Positions 34,255 to 44,935 of a stretch of 64,000 nucleotides of DNA are shown in pieces. Every line of letters starts with the position of its first letter. The stretch's first letter is position 1. The DNA lies in contig PUFA01000077.1 in NCBI GenBank assembly GCA_003508835.1, positions 2,556,001-2,620,000 on the forward strand, given 5' to 3'. A model generated the notes under the pieces. The model did not search any database and was not told where the DNA came from. It saw nothing but the letters and a program-made list of their open reading frames with translations. The position numbers were made by a program, and so were the translations under genes. The DNA comes from Eonycteris spelaea (taxonomy: Eukaryota; Chordata; Mammalia; Chiroptera; Pteropodidae).

Positions 34255-34865
34255 AAAACAATCTCTGCCTACGAGCGGTTCACAATCTGGTGGGAAGGGA
34301 AGTAGAAAGAGACAGCAACTCTCTGTATTCCAATGGGAGAAGTGATATAGGAGTGGTGTGAAAAATGTGTTAGAAAACACAGGGAAATGTTAATTGCATG
34401 CAGGGAGCGGGAAAGAGCATTTACGCTGAGTCCGAAGCATGGGTAGGATTATCTTCTTGTATAGCTGGAGGAAAAGCTTTTCTGGAAGAGTTCTGCTGGA
34501 GCCAAGATGTGGAAGAAGGAAGGCGCAGTGGAGCTGTTTCCGGAATGCCAGGATGTGAGAACACATCAGATACGGCTTAGTCATGGGATGAGTTAATCGA
34601 GTGAGGGGTGGGGGAGAAATCAGTTTGCAGTGGCTTGCACCCTAATCTAGCATTTGGAGCCAGATCATGAAGAGACATGTATAATAGGCTAACATGTTCG
34701 GATTTTATCATGTAAGCAACGGGCAGTTAGAAACCTTTTAAAATAGAGGGTGTGCCATGATTGTATTTATTGTTTAGAAATATCACTCTGTGCTGCTGGT
34801 AGGGTGATTATGTATTTGCCTTTGTAGAAATGGTCATAGCTGCCCTTTTACATTTGTTGGAGTGA
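34255..34865 (-). mobile_element. L2 LINE 3' fragment (antisense)
   Basis: 'cggttcacaatctggtggga', 'ggaatgccaggatgtgagaa', 'agccagatcatgaagagaca', 'tcggattttatcatgtaagc' and 'gaaatatcactctgtgctgc' follow the reverse complement of the L2 3' UTR in the right order. It continues after a nested L2 at 35010. Confidence 0.7.
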
Positions 34866-34869
34866 TTGT

Positions 34870-35009
34870 TTGATTACTACTAATTAGAGAACAGAGCACC
34901 AAGAGAACAAGGTCCATGCTTGCTTTTCTTCAGTGCAGTCTCCCTACACCAAGCACAGAGCCTGGCCCATCGCAGAGGTTCAATGAGGACTTGCTGAATG
35001 AATCAAACT
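34870..35009 (+). mobile_element. L2 LINE 3' end, nested in antisense L2
   Basis: 'accaagcacagagcctggcc' and 'gaggacttgctgaatgaatc' are the plus-strand L2 terminus. It sits between two antisense L2 pieces. Confidence 0.6.
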
Positions 35010-35342
35010 ACTGCATATTAGTGTAGCCAAGCAAGAGATGACGAAGGCCTGAATCAGGGTGGTACCAGTGACAACAGGTAAGAAGAGCTTTGACTGACAT
35101 TTCAAAAATGAAAATCCTGGGTTTATCTCTGAGCAGTGTGACAGGAGGAAGGAGGAGTGTTCCAGGGAGACTCTGAAGTTTCTACGGCAGGTGACGGGGG
35201 AAGGGCAGGTATTAAAGCAGCAGGAGGAAGGAGAGTAGGTTATGTTGAGAGGAAAGATAAGGATTTTGGTTTTCGACATGTATTTGACAAGCCTACAAGA
35301 CATCCAGGTGGAGATATCATGTGGGCAGGAGGTAGGATGTCA
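35010..35342 (-). mobile_element. L2 LINE fragment (antisense), continuation
   Basis: 'caagcaagagatgacgaagg', 'cctgaatcagggtggtacca', 'ttggttttcgacatgtattt' and 'acatccaggtggagatatca' follow on from the L2 at 34255-34865. Confidence 0.7.
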
Positions 35343-35344
35343 TA

Positions 35345-35660
35345 GTGAAAAGAACTAAGAAGACAGAGGACCTTGGAGGTGGGCTTTGTCATTTACCATC
35401 TACGTGATTAGTTTCTCTTAGCTCAGGGCATGTCATCAGCTCCTTTCTCTCTCTCTTTCTCTTTCTCTCTCTGTCATTAGCTTCTCTTAACTCAAGATTC
35501 TAATTTATAAAACGTGGATAATAAGGATTTCTGCCATAACTCATTCAGGATGATTTTATAATAATCTAAAATTTAAAAATGTATGAGAAAGTGCTTTTTA
35601 AAATGTACAGAGCTTTATGAGAACTCATGGTTATTATGACTATCATTGCCTTGAAAGACT
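35345..35660 (+). mobile_element. MIR SINE with an internal CT-rich expansion
   Basis: The MIR core is present on both sides of a CT microsatellite (35441-35476): 'tttgtcatttaccatctacg' before it, and 'tctaatttataaaacgtgga' and 'gaactcatggttattatgac' after it. Confidence 0.55.
35441..35476. repeat. (CT)n low-complexity run
   Basis: ctctctctctttctctttct-type sequence inside a MIR. Confidence 0.85.
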
Positions 35661-36589
35661 GCAATGCATCCCTGAACAGAGCCCAGTACTAGTCAATTCA
35701 AGGTCATAGGTTTAATTCATATGGGCCACCACCTGACTTGTTAAAACTACAGATAAGTCCCTCACTTTTGGCCAGCAGCCTTGAGAATGAGCATGACAAC
35801 AGAGTAATCTAGGCACATCAGCAGAAGTAGAAAAATATCTCTCCATATATCTTCTATGGAGAGTAACATATTCCATTTTAAAGAGAATGAGGAGATATTA
35901 ATATAAGGATTAGGTGTGTTCTGTTGCTGGTGACAAGAGAATGACTCACGCTCAAATAAAGGTGGCCTCTTGACAGGCTCTGAAGTCTTTCCTCTTTTCA
36001 GAAAGCTAAACACAAATCCTTCATTTTAACACACCCTTACTTCTAAAGTTGTCATTTTCTTCTTCAGCCATCATCTAGGACTTCAACCCTGTATATAAGG
36101 CCCCTGGATTTGATGCTGATTTGGGGAGGGTGAGTCACTCCCATGCTCTTTTCCCCAGAAGCCATACACCTGCTGAGTATCCAAGAGCTGAACACATCTC
36201 AACATTTTGGTGTTAGGTCAGCTGTAAGGTTCTGTAAGAGTCTGGTGGACAGGAACATAAAAGGGTCCTCAACTCAGTTGATTGACTCTAAGATTCCTAA
36301 AACCAAACACTATAGCAGCTCTGCCCTGACACAGAGGTAGACTTGTTGAAGATGGTCTTCTGTTAGAGATGGACTCCTGTCCTCAAAACGAGCCTTAAGC
36401 ACAGATACCTTACATAATGGAAAATCTGAGTTTCTGAGAGCAATCAATAGGGCTATATCTTTTGCCTGTCTCAAGTTCTTTGATGTGATATAAAAGCAAT
36501 AATGTGCCTGGGAATGAACTCATAAACAGTTTTTCATTTTATAGCATAATAAAAGTGTAGCAAGATTGAACTGGGATTTAGGCAAAGAA
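35661..36589. other. No recognised feature
   Basis: No repeat family or gene recognised. Confidence 0.4.
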
Positions 36590-36725
36590 TTGGGCTGGCG
36601 CTAAGATTTTTTTTTCTTGCCAACTTGCTCATTGTGTCATCTTTAGTAAATTACCAGGTGGCTCTTGACCTCAGTTTTCCACCAGTGAAACATGGATAGA
36701 TGTGGTAGGCATGGAACTCTATGTA
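36590..36725 (+). mobile_element. MIR fragment
   Basis: 'cttgacctcagttttccacc' then 'agtgaaacatgg' matches the MIR core. Confidence 0.5.
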
Positions 36726-36734
36726 AACAGGTCA

Positions 36735-36965
36735 TGACAACAACTGTCATATGTAGTAAAGTTTTACTATGTGCTATGTGCTGTTTTTGAATTTGAAAGA
36801 TATTGATGAACAGAACAGAGAGAAAGAATTCTTGCATTCATGAAACTTGTGTTCCAGTGAGGGGAGAGACAAACAATAAACAATACACATAATAAGCAAA
36901 TTATTTTGTATGTCATAAGTTGATAGGTACTATATTAGAGTAAAACACGTAGAGTGGGTATAGTG
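36735..36965 (-). mobile_element. L2 LINE 3' fragment (antisense)
   Basis: 'tttactatgtgctatgtgct', 'gaaacttgtgttccagtgag' and 'gagacaaacaataaacaata' match the reverse complement of the L2 end. Confidence 0.6.
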
Positions 36966-37069
36966 AATTTGGATCATGAACATGGGTGGGAAGCACATTG
37001 CAGGCTTTGGATGGCTCTGGATTCTAACTTTGGCTAATGACTCTCATTCATAACACATAAATAATATAA

Positions 37070-37165
37070 TAATGTACTCAGGTCATACATAGGTTATTGT
37101 GATGACTCAATGAGAAGAAGAAAAAGCACCTAGTACTCAAATGCTACTATTATTAATTTATTTTC
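37070..37165 (+). mobile_element. MIR 3'-end fragment
   Basis: 'attgtgatgactcaatgaga' and 'cacctagtactcaaatgcta' resemble the MIR 3' end. Confidence 0.45.
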
Positions 37166-38035
37166 TAATCTCAACTACTTTGACTCCAAAATCATGATTC
37201 TCAGATAATGGGTGCTATAGTGACAAAGGGCAATATTTTAAAATCACAAAGGAAAAAGGATATAGTTTAGAACAGGTGGTTTGCTTCAAGATATGGCTGA
37301 TTACGGAACAACAACAACGCTTGCTGAAATAGGAATATCTTTAAGATTCACAAAGGACAGACATCTGCAGTCCTCGGTTTTAGTTTCAGGAATTAAAAAA
37401 ACTCAAAACAACGACGGAAAAACAAATAAAAGGGATTTATACATTTTAAAATAAAGCTTTTAATTTTATAGCAAGTCTAACAAGCCTCCAGAGGCTGGCT
37501 CTTTGGAGAATGATACACCTGAACAATAATCAAAAAAGGCAAAATTGCCTCCTCTGGGTATTGGCGTTAACAGATTTGATTTTTCCTTTCAACAGACGTG
37601 CCAGGAGGAGCGAGCTTCTGGCAGAGGTGTGAATTTCAGTGCATCACTTCCAGAACTGCTGACCTCTGTGGGAAATGCTTACGTCCTTTGATGTAACTTA
37701 TTGTTGAGCAAACAGTATTTCTGGCACTAAAAACATTTTGGGTTTATATCTGTCTCCATTAATCTTTATTCAATGACATTATCATTGCTCACCTAGTACA
37801 GATATTTCTCAGCTGAGACTTCTCGAAAGGGTAGTGGGTTGAAGAGAGCGTATATTGAAATGACCAAAAGATTTTGTTGCTTCCCCTTTGCCCTTTGCTT
37901 ACAGAGGTCATAAAATCACTCATGGGAAAAGGCTTTTTAAAACCAGAAAACAGTAAAAGTAGCCCCACCTTGTCTTCTTCTGGCATTAGGTAAATGCTAC
38001 ACATCTTGAGGCTGATACTAGCAATAAAATGATGC
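37166..38035. other. Unique or unrecognised sequence
   Basis: No repeat family or gene recognised. Confidence 0.4.
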
Positions 38036-38108
38036 CTCATTCATTCATTCATTCACTGTATGCTGAGTGCTTATTATGTGCCAGGCGCTGTGCTAGGTAG
38101 GCACAGAC
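38036..38108 (-). mobile_element. L2 LINE 3'-end fragment (antisense) with (ATTC)n
   Basis: cattcattcattcattcac is followed by 'gagtgcttattatgtgccag' and 'gcgctgtgctaggta', a clear antisense L2 terminus. Confidence 0.75.
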
Positions 38109-38424
38109 ATAACTCATGAAGGCTCATAACTCCAGGGAGAGGCTTCTGCTTCTGCATATGAGGCTGGAGTGTCCGGAACCCAAACAAGGCATTGAGTCTG
38201 GCTCCCAGTGCTGCTGGGAAAGCCGTGTCGCCAGGGCTTTTGGAGCCTGCTGGCTTCCAGAGAGGATCAGGAAGCTACGTGAGGGAGAATGGGCTTGAGG
38301 CCCTGCCGGGGGCAGCAGAATCACTAACTGCCTGCAGGAGGATAGGGTTAATGGGCCAGCACCTCTCTGGAGCTTTAGTACTCAGGAGTTCGACTAAGTC
38401 CCTCCAAAAGCATGTTGAGCAATT
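38109..38424. other. Unrecognised GC-richer stretch between two L2 pieces
   Basis: No repeat family recognised. It contains ccctgccgggggcagcag (38301-38318). It may be an insertion in one L2 or simply the gap between two. Confidence 0.35.
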
Positions 38425-38560
38425 TAGGCAACTTTATTTCAACTCAGCGAAACTTTATGAAGGAACTTGTGAGGAGCAAGTTGGGCCCGGATGTGTAAGG
38501 ATGAGGGTTAAGTGGTCCCTGCCTTTAAGGAGTTTACAGTTCAAGCCATACCTTGGGCCA
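38425..38560 (-). mobile_element. L2 LINE fragment (antisense)
   Basis: 'gtggtccctgcctttaagga' and 'gtttacagttcaagcc' match the reverse complement of the L2 end. The left boundary is uncertain. Confidence 0.5.
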
Positions 38561-38854
38561 GGCCAGGTTCAGTGGGGATACTCAGAGCTTCATCTCAAGC
38601 TCACTAAAATATCAAAGCATCTCTGCAAGACCAGATGATGAGACAGGCTTAAGAAGGAAAGTAACTTGGCTAAGGATGCAGTGAATTATAGCTTGTTTAG
38701 TCCCCAGAGTAACTTCAATCACCTCTTCGGCTTTTTAGGAACTGGGTCTCCAGATAGAGACTTGACTCAGCCAACTTTTCGAGTTATGGGATTTATATAT
38801 ATACAGTAGGAGAATAGAAGAGTTCACGCATAGTGAGGGCTTTGTCAGACGCTG

Positions 38855-39055
38855 TCCAACATGCTGATATTTCATATTTATTACTTTATTTAATCCTCAC
38901 AAACCATTTGGACAGAAGGCATCATTGTTGTTCCCATTAACACATAAGGGTATACTTGAGGAATAAGGAGAGTAAGTTCCTAGCAAGACTTCATACGGTC
39001 GACAGCTCGATGAACCAGGATTCAAATCCTGGTTCTTCCTATGACACTGCTGCCT
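38855..39055 (-). mobile_element. MIR SINE (antisense)
   Basis: 'ttactttatttaatcctcac', 'gaggaataaggagagtaagt', 'agctcgatgaaccaggattc' and 'aaatcctggttcttcc' follow antisense MIR, including the tRNA-like B-box region. Confidence 0.75.
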
Positions 39056-39273
39056 GAAGAAGCTCTTCCTTTCTGGGGCATACTGGAGACTGATACCAAA
39101 TAGATACTTCTGCAATGGAAATTCTAGCAGAATGTGGATAAGTAATATGGTAGATGATCTAAACCAAAAGATATCAGAAGGATTCTATCTTTATCAGAAA
39201 GTCGAGGCGGCCCCCACTGACAGCAAGCTAGCTTCTTAAATAGTTCTTTAAATCTCAGCCTTGAACGACCTTC

Positions 39274-39665
39274 TATCCATTCATCTGTCCATCTATCCAT
39301 CCATCTATCCAACCACTCAACAAACATTTATGGAGGATCTACTATACGCTGTGCACTGTGTACTGTGTAAGATGCTTGGGATACAAAGCTAAGTATATAC
39401 ACGGCACCTACCCTCAAGAAAATTATCAAGGGTGGGGAGAAGTCTTGTAAAAAAATAATTAGAATCCAGTGATATTCATGTTATAACTGAGGTGGAAGCA
39501 AAGTTCCTTGGATGCACAGAGGAAGGAGATAGGTCAGCCTGAGGGAGTCAAAAACTTCAGAATGAGGAAGAGAGATGCTTAGAGGAACATGGCAGCTTTG
39601 AATGTGTGTGTGTAGAACTGAAGAATGGTAAGAAGATGAATGAGTAGAACATTCCAGAAACCACT
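39274..39665 (-). mobile_element. L2 LINE 3' fragment (antisense)
   Basis: An (ATCC)n-like start (39274-39312) is followed by 'tcaacaaacatttatggagg', 'atctactatacgctgtgcac', 'ggcacctaccctcaagaaaa' and, further on, 'agaacattccagaaaccact', following the antisense L2 3' UTR. Confidence 0.7.
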
Positions 39666-39674
39666 GGCAACATT

Positions 39675-39855
39675 AGGAGTGGGAGACACTGGACTAGGAA
39701 TGAGAAGACTTGAGTTTTTGATTCTAAGACTGATGTGACATGGGATTATGACACTGGGTAAGTCACTTTGCCTTTCTGAGATTCACTTTTCCTCATTTAT
39801 TAGACCAGAATATCGATACGTTGTTTACCTTTCACTCATAGTGATGTGATTGAAC
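39675..39855 (+). mobile_element. MIR SINE
   Basis: 'acactgggtaagtcactttg' then 'cctttctgagattcactttt' and 'cctcatttattagaccagaa' match the MIR core. Confidence 0.75.
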
Positions 39856-40734
39856 ATTTATGGAACTTTAGAAGAACATTTTATTAACACGGATTAATAT
39901 GATTATAAATCAATTTATCCTCAACTGTCCCTCACCATATAAGGACAGGTCTCAACCTTAAGGAAAAGACAAGTGACCCATGACTAACAAATAAGACTTA
40001 GGGAAAATGTATCTTCTGCACAACGCCCACATTTTTTTCTCCCTGACTTATGTGTTCCCATGGTTCACAACACACCTTCTCATTGACTAGTGCTCATTTT
40101 GCCTTTCACATTTGGCCTTCCCTCATCTCCCCCTTTCCAAATTCACACCGTACTTTTAGGCCTGTCCTTCCCACTCCCTCAGGCAACATTTCCATTATTT
40201 TTGCTCCTGTGGTGTTGACTATGATGACTAAAGGCTGATAATCCACAACAAACTCCAGGAACTTAATGAGTTAACTTGGGCTGGGATCTGACTCTCAACT
40301 AAGCATATTGGGATGAAAGTATTCAGACAATGAACTGCTGTATCGTCTCTCTGGTTTCCCCCTTCATTACAGGCACTGCGCATCTCAGGTTCCCCTATGG
40401 GAGGACTTCCCCAGAATAAGAGAATACGCACAGCTGTCCTACTAAGACCAGTAATGACTGCTCTCGGAAGTTCAGAGCGGAAGCCCAATTAACTATATTT
40501 ATTGCATCAGATGCTTCAACCTCCACTAGCTCTGGGGTGCAGAAATACTACACTTCCTCCTGGGATGTAAGCTGTCTGTGAGAGGAGAAACATGAATCTG
40601 CCATTTGGGAAAAGAATCTGAAAAGAAAACTGAGGGTAACTGGCCTGGATGAGAAATGTTTTGTGATGGTTGGGTTGGCATACCTGAAAAGCTGCTAAGG
40701 AGGCTGAGGAGAAGCAAAAGGAGTAGGAGGGTAA
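39856..40734. other. No recognised feature
   Basis: No repeat family or gene recognised. Several overlapping short frames occur on the minus strand at 40228-40743, without motifs. Confidence 0.4.
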
Positions 40735-40955
40735 CAATGACAAAGGCAGACTGTGTTTAATGAAGGCTTATCGTGGGCCACGCACTATGCTAAGAGCTTC
40801 ATTTGGAATACTCATTCAGTCCTCCCAACAACCCTATGACATACATACTACTCTTGTCACAATTTTAGAGATCAGAAATAAAGAAGCTGAATGATTTACC
40901 CAAGGGATCATAACTACTAAGTGACGGAAGCAGGATTCTAACCCAGAGAGAAATA
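40735..40955 (-). mobile_element. MIR SINE (antisense)
   Basis: 'cacgcactatgctaagagct', 'cagtcctcccaacaacccta', 'tgacatacatactactcttg', 'aagaagctgaatgatttacc' and 'agcaggattctaacccag' follow antisense MIR closely. Confidence 0.85.
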
Positions 40956-40974
40956 TCAGACACATGGTTTCGTA

Positions 40975-41145
40975 GACTGCTACTTGTCAGGATCACCGGG
41001 GGAAGCTTTCAAACTACTACTGATGCCTGAGAACGCAGAGAATATACTAAATGAGAATTTCTTGGGATGCCACCTGGAACAATATAGTTTCCTAAAAGCT
41101 TCCCTGGTAGTTTGGATATACAGCCAGATTTTAGCCCCTGTGCAA
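40975..41145. mobile_element. MER5A (hAT-Charlie) element
   Basis: 'ctgctacttgtcaggatcac', 'cgggggaagctttcaaacta', 'ctactgatgcctgagaacg' and 'tttcctaaaagcttccctgg' match MER5A in the orientation ending in the 'cagccag' side. Confidence 0.75.
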
Positions 41146-41391
41146 GACACATGCTTTGTATGACTTGAAGGGACAGTACGAATATGGAAATGGTGCCGAG
41201 AGTGAGGTTTCAACTCAATGGAAGAGAGGAGCTGCTAAGAATCAGGGATGATAATGCCAGGATGGCAGTGCTATTTCGGGGAGTTAGTGCGCTTTCTACT
41301 AAGGGGTACTGTAGATCACTAAGCCAACACAATATAAACATGGTGATGTTTAAGTCACTTCTAATCTCAATAGTCTATGATTTCCAATTAC

Positions 41392-41480
41392 TAATTCATT
41401 CAACTGATACACATTCAGCATAAACTATATGCTGGGTCCTGTGCCAGGCACTGCCATTCAAGCAATGAGCACGGAAGATG
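41392..41480 (-). mobile_element. L2 LINE 3'-end fragment (antisense)
   Basis: 'attcattcaactgatacaca' followed by 'ctgggtcctgtgccaggcac' matches the L2 terminus. A further short L2-like piece may lie at 41625-41680. Confidence 0.6.
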
Positions 41481-41684
41481 GCTAAGGCAATCACATTTTT
41501 CACCTGCCTCTCTGACCATTGGTAGTTCGCCCTCTTTTAACTTGAAGTAGCTGTGAGAAGGTGATCCTGTACCATAGCTCAGAATATATCAAGGGGATGT
41601 CTTCTGCAGTAAATTTTTTCACTTGTTGACTCATACATTTATTTAGCAATGATTTATTGATTGACTACTGTGTATTAGATGGCT

Positions 41685-42135
41685 ATCTATCCACCAAAAT
41701 TTGTGCTCTCTTTTCCATATGACTTTTATGAGGAGGGGCTGCCTAGCCAGGGACTACACATCCCAGAACTCCTCAAAATTAGGTGTGACCACAAGACTGA
41801 GTTCTTGAAAACAGAATGTGAACAAAAGTGATGTACACATCTCTAGATCCGGCCCAGGAAAGCCTCCTAAAATGCACTCCTTCACACTATTTTTCCTTTT
41901 GGCTGGATTAAATGGAGAAACCCTCTAAGATGACTTTGAAAACCACTTGCTGATGATGGTAGAACCTCTGTTGGCCTTGGTTACTGAATGAGCGCATGGA
42001 TGAAGGCCATCCTGCCAAACTACCAAACCTGCCTAGTACTGTTATCCATATAAGAAATAAAAGTCTATCATGTTGGAGTTTTGCACATTTCTTTGGTCGG
42101 TGTGTTATAGCAGTTAGCCTACGATTCATAGAGGT
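41685..42135 (+). mobile_element. MLT1-like solo LTR (ERVL-MaLR)
   Basis: The body has 'aaacagaatgtgaacaaaag' and 'aaggccatcctgccaaacta'. The 3' end has 'ccatataagaaataaaagtc', 'tatcatgttggagttttg' and 'tgtgttatagcagttagcct'. No internal region flanks it. Confidence 0.75.
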
Positions 42136-42635
42136 CTGTGAACAGACAGATTTTGCTCGGTTGTCTCAGAGTTTGCAGGTGCAACAGAGAGGCAAATTAT
42201 AATCAAGGTTGTGACGAGAAGCTCCCCATGGCAGTATATAATAGGGGCATCTAAACCATCATCCTGGGGGATCACAGAAATGTCATCTTAGTTGAGAGAT
42301 AGAGGGGAAATAGAGTTCATCAGAAGAGGAGGGAGGAAGGGTGTTCCCATCAGAGCAAAGCCTAGGGCAAGAAAAAGCAGGCAGTGTTTGAGTAAACGGA
42401 ACAGATTCAGTAGGGCCAGAGCAAGGTCAGAGGGCAAAGCTGGGGAGTGGTAAGGGATGTTGTTAGAAGGTTCAGATCGTCTGCTAGATCAGCAGAGGAA
42501 AAGAAGTCTCATGTCCCTTTTATAATCCCGGAATCAGAGGCTCCAACTTCGCTGGAGGAATATCTTCTGGAACAGACTGTTCTGCCTAGCTCCCCTTTCT
42601 CATTCCCGCTCAGAGTGAGAGCCCAATGTTTCTGA
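42136..42635. other. No recognised feature
   Basis: Purine-rich between about 42290 and 42345. No repeat family or gene recognised. Confidence 0.4.
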
Positions 42636-42675
42636 GTCTGTGTGTCTGTGTGTGTCCGTGTGTGTGCGCACACAT
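42636..42675. repeat. Degenerate (TG)n
   Basis: tgtgtgtctgtgtgtgtccg and following alternating sequence. Confidence 0.85.
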
Positions 42676-42724
42676 GCCCGTTGGGGGTGAGGAAGGGAGG
42701 GTAAGAGAAAGGGGAGGAAGAAAG

Positions 42725-43030
42725 TTGATTCAGTCATTTTTGAACTGAGTCACATCAAAGAGGCGGACAGAGGGTGCCGTCGCCAGGCTGTGCTGGATGA
42801 AGGCCACGGCGCCAGGAGATTTGTGTGGTGGGACCACCAGCTTTGGCAGGATTAACAGGCATGAAGAGTAACAGCCGAGTTCCAGTTTAAACAGCCAATA
42901 TTCAAACCCTGCCAGGAAGAATCTGAGCAATATTTTGCAAATTTAATAACAGCTCAGAGAAACCGATCAGCGCATTTGGCTTTGCCATGCATTATTGCTT
43001 AGCTGGACCCACGTAATAGCAGAGAGAGAG
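42725..43030. other. Unique stretch; possible conserved noncoding element
   Basis: No repeat recognised. It has a CpG cluster (42762-42812), a TCF/LEF-like acatcaaag at 42751-42759 and AT-rich motifs further on (gccaatattcaaa near 42894). No start or splice context supports the antisense frame at 42730-42930. Regulatory function is inference. Confidence 0.3.
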
Positions 43031-43384
43031 TGAATCTATTTTTTTTTTTCCTATTCCCAGAGAATAATATTTTCCTTCCTCCCAAAGGGACAGGATTTTA
43101 GTAAAGTCTAAATGTATTTTTGTTCCTTATTTCGACTTCTTTATAAAATTGCCCATAGGGTTTTGGCACTCATTGTCAAAATGGTCATTTTACTACCTGA
43201 AATATCTTCATATTGAACATTGCATTCTAGAAACTTTCTTTAGTTAAAACCTTAATTTGCAGCTGTGATGTCCCACTTGCCAGACACTGAGCACGTGAAT
43301 TAGGTGTTTTTGGATATGCTGAGCAGTGGGAAAGTTCCAGATGATGTTCCCCTCTGGACCAAGAAATGCTGACGGCTTTCTCGA
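43031..43384. other. No recognised feature
   Basis: AT-rich. No repeat family or gene recognised. Confidence 0.4.
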
Positions 43385-43615
43385 TCCATGTAGTAGACAG
43401 AGCACAAGATGGTTCTGAAATCTAAAATGGGACCAAATCCCAGATCGACCACTTATGAACTGAGAGACTTTGAAGAAGTGGTTTAAGTACCTGGGCCTCA
43501 ATTTCCCTTCACCTGTGAACTGAGGACATCCCTGCTAAGTTGTAAAAATTAGACAAGGTAAGGTGTGTCAAGTGCTGGGACAGTACTTTTTAGAAGGAGG
43601 CTATCAAAAGGCATT
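43385..43615 (+). mobile_element. MIR SINE
   Basis: 'accaaatcccagatcgacca', 'cttatgaactgagagacttt', 'aagtacctgggcctcaattt' and 'cccttcacctgtgaactgag' follow MIR through core and 3' half. Confidence 0.75.
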
Positions 43616-43726
43616 TCTCTTCTTCTTCCTCCTCCCCTTAAAGGCTGAGAGGGATTGTGAAGCCCCAGACAGCAGCACGAAGACCTGTTTCCAGGTTAGC
43701 ACACGGTGAACGTAGCTCCTTCCTCC

Positions 43727-44234
43727 CAGCTCCGTGCAACCCTCATCCATGGTATCACTTTCCATGGTTTCAGTTACCCTCAGTCAACTGCGGTCTGAAA
43801 CTACTAAACGGAACATTCCAGAAATAAACAATTCACACATTTTAAATCGTGTGCTGTTCTGAGTAGTGTGAGGAAATCTCATGCTTCCCCCTCCATCCCG
43901 CCCAGGATGTGCGTCTGGCCTGGGTTCCGGTCTCCACGCTGCGCATGCCCTCCCTGCCCCACTGGTCAAGGAGTCATGCAGGGTTTTAGATCTGCTGTGG
44001 CGGTAGCTCAGTGCTCGTGGTCAAGTCACCCTTATTTTACTTAATAATGGCCCCAAAGCACAAGAGTCATGATGCTGGCACTTTCCAAAGGGAAGCCGTG
44101 AAGTGCTTCCAATAAGTAGCAAGGTGAGAATAGGAAAAAAACAATCTATAAATTTAGGGTTCGGTACTTAGTTATGGTTTCAAGTATCCACTGGGGGTCT
44201 TGGAACATACCCCTGTGGATACGGGGGACTACTG
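43727..44234 (+). mobile_element. Tigger1 DNA transposon, internally deleted
   Basis: The left end carries 'catggtttcagttaccctca' and 'gtcaactgcggtctgaaac'; the right end carries 'ggttcggtacttagttatgg', 'cactgggggtcttggaacat' and 'gggggactactg' followed by a TA. The consensus is about 2.4 kb and only about 0.5 kb remains. It keeps the start of the pogo-like transposase frame: ATG at 44047, then 22 codons to a TAA at 44113-44115. The sequence then jumps to the 3' end. No functional transposase is possible. Confidence 0.9.
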
Positions 44235-44664
44235 TAACACCTTATCAGTCCTGGAAAAATAGGCAGGTCAGGGGTGATGTGAGTTTGTTGAATGTTAAGG
44301 TGCTCCCCATAGGGAGATAGGTATCCAAAGAATTCACAGGACAAGTCAGATCCAAGCAAACAGAAGCCTCCAAAAAGAGAGGCTGCAAGCTAATTGCTAT
44401 GGGCCCTTGGGCAGAGCTGCTAAACTTTGGCTCAAGTTCAGGACAAGAGAAATGCTTTGGCCTCACTTTGGGAATAACGTTAAATGAAAGACGGACTCAG
44501 ATCTTTTCATCTGAGATAAATATTTTCCAAACAAACCAGAACTAGGAAAAAAGTGGCGGGGGAAAAGGCAGGAGAGACTTATTTTCTTTGAGGTAGGACT
44601 GAGGGTTCCTCCATTGTTTTCGGTGAGGAATTTGTACACGAAAGGGATTGGAATGTTTTCCATT
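44235..44664. other. No recognised feature
   Basis: No repeat family or gene recognised. The short antisense frames here have no motif. Confidence 0.4.
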
Positions 44665-44935
44665 CATGTCTCTGCTGGGGTTCTATCTCCTTAAAAGGCC
44701 TTGCCCGACTACCCTTTTTCCTAAAGAAGGCATTGTCTACCTCCTAATCTTGTTTTATGTTCATCATAAGATCTATCATCATCTGAAATTACACATATCG
44801 ATTGGTTTTGTGCTCATAACTTGTGCCCCTCAGTGCAATGCACCTACGATGGCAGGTTCTGCATCTTGATTGCTACTGGATCCCTAGTGAACAATGCCTG
44901 ATGGAGAAATACTTATTGAATGAAGCAAGGAGCAA
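44665..44935 (+). mobile_element. L2 LINE 3' fragment
   Basis: 'aaggccttgcccgactaccc', 'gcatcttgattgctactgga', 'tccctagtgaacaatgcctg' and 'aaatacttattgaatgaagc' follow the L2 end. Confidence 0.7.

Noticed and set aside
38192..38638. 148-codon plus-strand frame
   Set aside because: It covers an unexplained stretch and an antisense L2 end. No motif is recognisable and there is no splice context.
38995..39045. tRNA-like B-box (gattcaaatcc)
   Set aside because: It is the tRNA-derived part of an antisense MIR; there is no cloverleaf.
44047..44115. Short frame with a lysine-rich start, as a small gene
   Set aside because: It is the broken start of the Tigger1 transposase.
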